This document shows, in pieces, positions 5,218 through 6,701 of a DNA stretch of 6,701 nucleotides. Position 1 is the first letter of the stretch, and every line of letters begins with the position of its first letter. Location: contig CAYSEF010000060.1 of NCBI GenBank assembly GCA_964430105.1, positions 1-6,701 of the forward strand, given 5' to 3'. The translations under genes and the position numbers were made by a program. This stretch comes from UMGS1696 sp964430105. GTDB taxonomy: Bacteria > Bacillota > Clostridia > Oscillospirales > CAG-272. The notes below the pieces were generated by a model that was not told where the DNA came from, made no database searches, and was given only the letters and a program-made list of their open reading frames with translations.

Positions 5218-6701
5218 ATGAAACGAAAACTTACAGCACTGCTACTTGCGTTACTAATGACAGCCTCGTCACTCACTCTTTTATCCTGTGGCGAAAACGA
5301 AGTCAATTCAGACACCGACGCACCCATTTCCACAGACACATCCGCTGATGCCACATCAAATGATGTTACAGAAGAATCCGATGAGCTTGATGCAAGAGCT
5401 TCTGTATCGGATGATCTTCCGAACGTCACCTACAATGGCGCAGATTTCAACTTCCTTGTCAACACCACCTCAGCAGATTTCAGCTACACAAACGAAATTC
5501 TTGCCGAGGCATTGAACGGTGACGCTTGCAATGACGCTATCTACAACAGAAACGGACTTATTTCAGAGCGTTTTGATATAAATATCAACTGCGACGAACA
5601 GACCGATTCTCACAGTGTTATCGTAACTCTCGAAACTGCCGGAACAAACATTTATCATGTAGTCAGCATGAAGAACCACTGTGGTCAGACTCCGATTAAG
5701 GCAAATATGCTGATGAACTGGCAGGAAGCTCCTTATGTCAATCTTGAAAAGCCTTGGCATATCAAAATGGCAAACGATGATGCTACTATAAACGACAGAC
5801 TTTATCTGATACACTCCGACTTATCCGTATCTGCGATGGTTTATACTCACGCTATTTACTGCAACACAAATCTTGCCGGTAAATTCGGATATACAGCAGA
5901 CGATTTCTACGGCCTTGTAAAAGAAGGAAAATGGACCTTCGATAAGATGTCTGAAATTGTTGCCGGAATGTACATTGACGGTAACGGTAACGGTGAAAAG
6001 GATCTCGAAGGCGACACCTACGGCTTTGGATATGCTGTAGTAAACCCGGCAGACGTTTGGTTGACTGCATTTGGCGAAAAATCATTTGAAGTTAACGCTG
6101 ACAACACTGTTGACCTCACTTATGGCAGTGAAAAGGTTGCAAGCATTGTCGAAAAGCTGGTTGACTTCCACTACAACAATATCGGCTACTACAAGATTAC
6201 ATCTCAGTATGGCGAAGAAACTTACTTTGCAAGAGATATGCTTGTAATGGCTCCGATGAGATTCTATTCCTCCTACAACGCACTCCGTGATATGGAATCG
6301 ACCTACATTATGATACCTTATCCGAAATGGGATGAAGCTCAGGAACAGTACCTCACCAACGCAGACGACAAATTCTCAGTATTCGGTGTGCCGATCTCAA
6401 TGTACGATCAGTTTGAATATGTGAGTGTGATTTTTGAAGCTATGTGTGCTGAATCCTGGAAATCGGTTTATCCCGCATACTACGACATGGCACTTAAAGG
6501 CAAATATTCCTCCGATGCAACTACTGCAGAAATGGTAGACCTTATCATGGCAGGTCGTGCATTCGACTTTGGCTCGCAGATCAATCTCGGCTATTACTTT
6601 GATACACGAAACCTTATCAATGATCAGAACACAAACGTAGCCTCCTTCTTCAGACAGACCTCAAAGGTCAGAGCAAAGACCATTGAAGCTGTCCTCAAGG
6701 A
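5218..6701 (+). CDS. ABC-transporter extracellular solute-binding lipoprotein, N-terminal 494 residues (3' end outside window)
   Basis: This looks like a sugar-type (family 1) solute-binding protein that captures a ligand outside the membrane for an ABC importer. It has a signal peptide MKRKLTALLLALLM and a lipobox L-L-S-C with the lipidated Cys at residue 24. An Asp/Ser/Thr/Glu-rich linker (26-66) spaces the domain from the membrane. The folded part starts near residue 70 (VTYNGADFNFLV). The stretch NGDACNDAIYNRNGLISERFDINI (100-123) matches the usual block where Clostridia carbohydrate-binding proteins carry Asn-Asp-Ala-x-Tyr-x-Arg-Asn. DGNGNGEKD (254-262) has the spacing of an EF-hand-like calcium loop and precedes DTYGFG. 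Aromatic residues (Trp168, Trp180, Trp239, Trp281, Trp371, Trp414) could stack on sugars. No stop is reached. Permease genes would be expected downstream but are not in the window. The class is fairly secure; the ligand is unknown. Confidence 0.88.
   Translation, partial: MKRKLTALLLALLMTASSLTLLSCGENEVNSDTDAPISTDTSADATSNDVTEESDELDARASVSDDLPNVTYNGADFNFLVNTTSADFSYTNEILAEALNGDACNDAIYNRNGLISERFDININCDEQTDSHSVIVTLETAGTNIYHVVSMKNHCGQTPIKANMLMNWQEAPYVNLEKPWHIKMANDDATINDRLYLIHSDLSVSAMVYTHAIYCNTNLAGKFGYTADDFYGLVKEGKWTFDKMSEIVAGMYIDGNGNGEKDLEGDTYGFGYAVVNPADVWLTAFGEKSFEVNADNTVDLTYGSEKVASIVEKLVDFHYNNIGYYKITSQYGEETYFARDMLVMAPMRFYSSYNALRDMESTYIMIPYPKWDEAQEQYLTNADDKFSVFGVPISMYDQFEYVSVIFEAMCAESWKSVYPAYYDMALKGKYSSDATTAEMVDLIMAGRAFDFGSQINLGYYFDTRNLINDQNTNVASFFRQTSKVRAKTIEAVLK

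Overview
The window looks like chromosomal DNA of a low-to-moderate G+C Clostridia, most likely a Ruminococcus-like (Oscillospiraceae) gut or rumen bacterium. The clues are near-consensus sigma-A promoters, GGAGG-type ribosome binding sites, secreted proteins with a Gly-His...Cys-x-x-Cys repeat style common in that group, and a Clostridia-type solute-binding lipoprotein. This placement is inference from gene style. I see no mobile element, CRISPR array, tRNA or rRNA.

Layout. Positions 1-4929 are coded entirely on the minus strand and 5218-6701 on the plus strand, with a 288-bp divergent promoter region between them. Reading the minus strand in its own direction, unit A starts at a promoter at 4965-4993. 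It encodes a secreted, membrane-anchored N-acetylmuramoyl-L-alanine amidase (3079-4929) and, 11 bp later, an AEC-family permease (2126-3067), and it ends at an intrinsic terminator (2078-2109). Unit B starts immediately after, at an extended -10 promoter (2038-2066). It encodes a two-TM protein of unknown function (1450-1989), a small lipoprotein (825-1358) and alanine racemase (804 to beyond position 1, so only the N-terminal 268 residues are present). On the plus strand, a very strong promoter (5105-5132) drives an ABC-transporter solute-binding lipoprotein (from 5218, truncated by the window end at residue 494).

How the genes fit together. Alr supplies D-alanine for peptidoglycan and the amidase cleaves the stem peptide from the glycan, so the minus-strand genes have a cell-wall theme. 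A lipoprotein directly upstream of alr is a recurring Firmicutes arrangement (ydcC-alrA in Bacillus, gerS-alr2 in Clostridioides difficile). In C. difficile, GerS works with an Amidase_3 enzyme (CwlD), which makes the combination here worth testing. The plus-strand gene is probably the first gene of a carbohydrate-uptake operon unrelated to the wall genes.

The most unusual items are: the eight-fold Cys-x-x-Cys/Gly-His repeat module and C-terminal membrane anchor on the amidase; a perfect 11-bp inverted repeat whose downstream arm covers the probable start codon of the lipoprotein gene; and the lipoprotein itself, which I cannot assign to a family. I do not see a clear-cut new multi-gene system.
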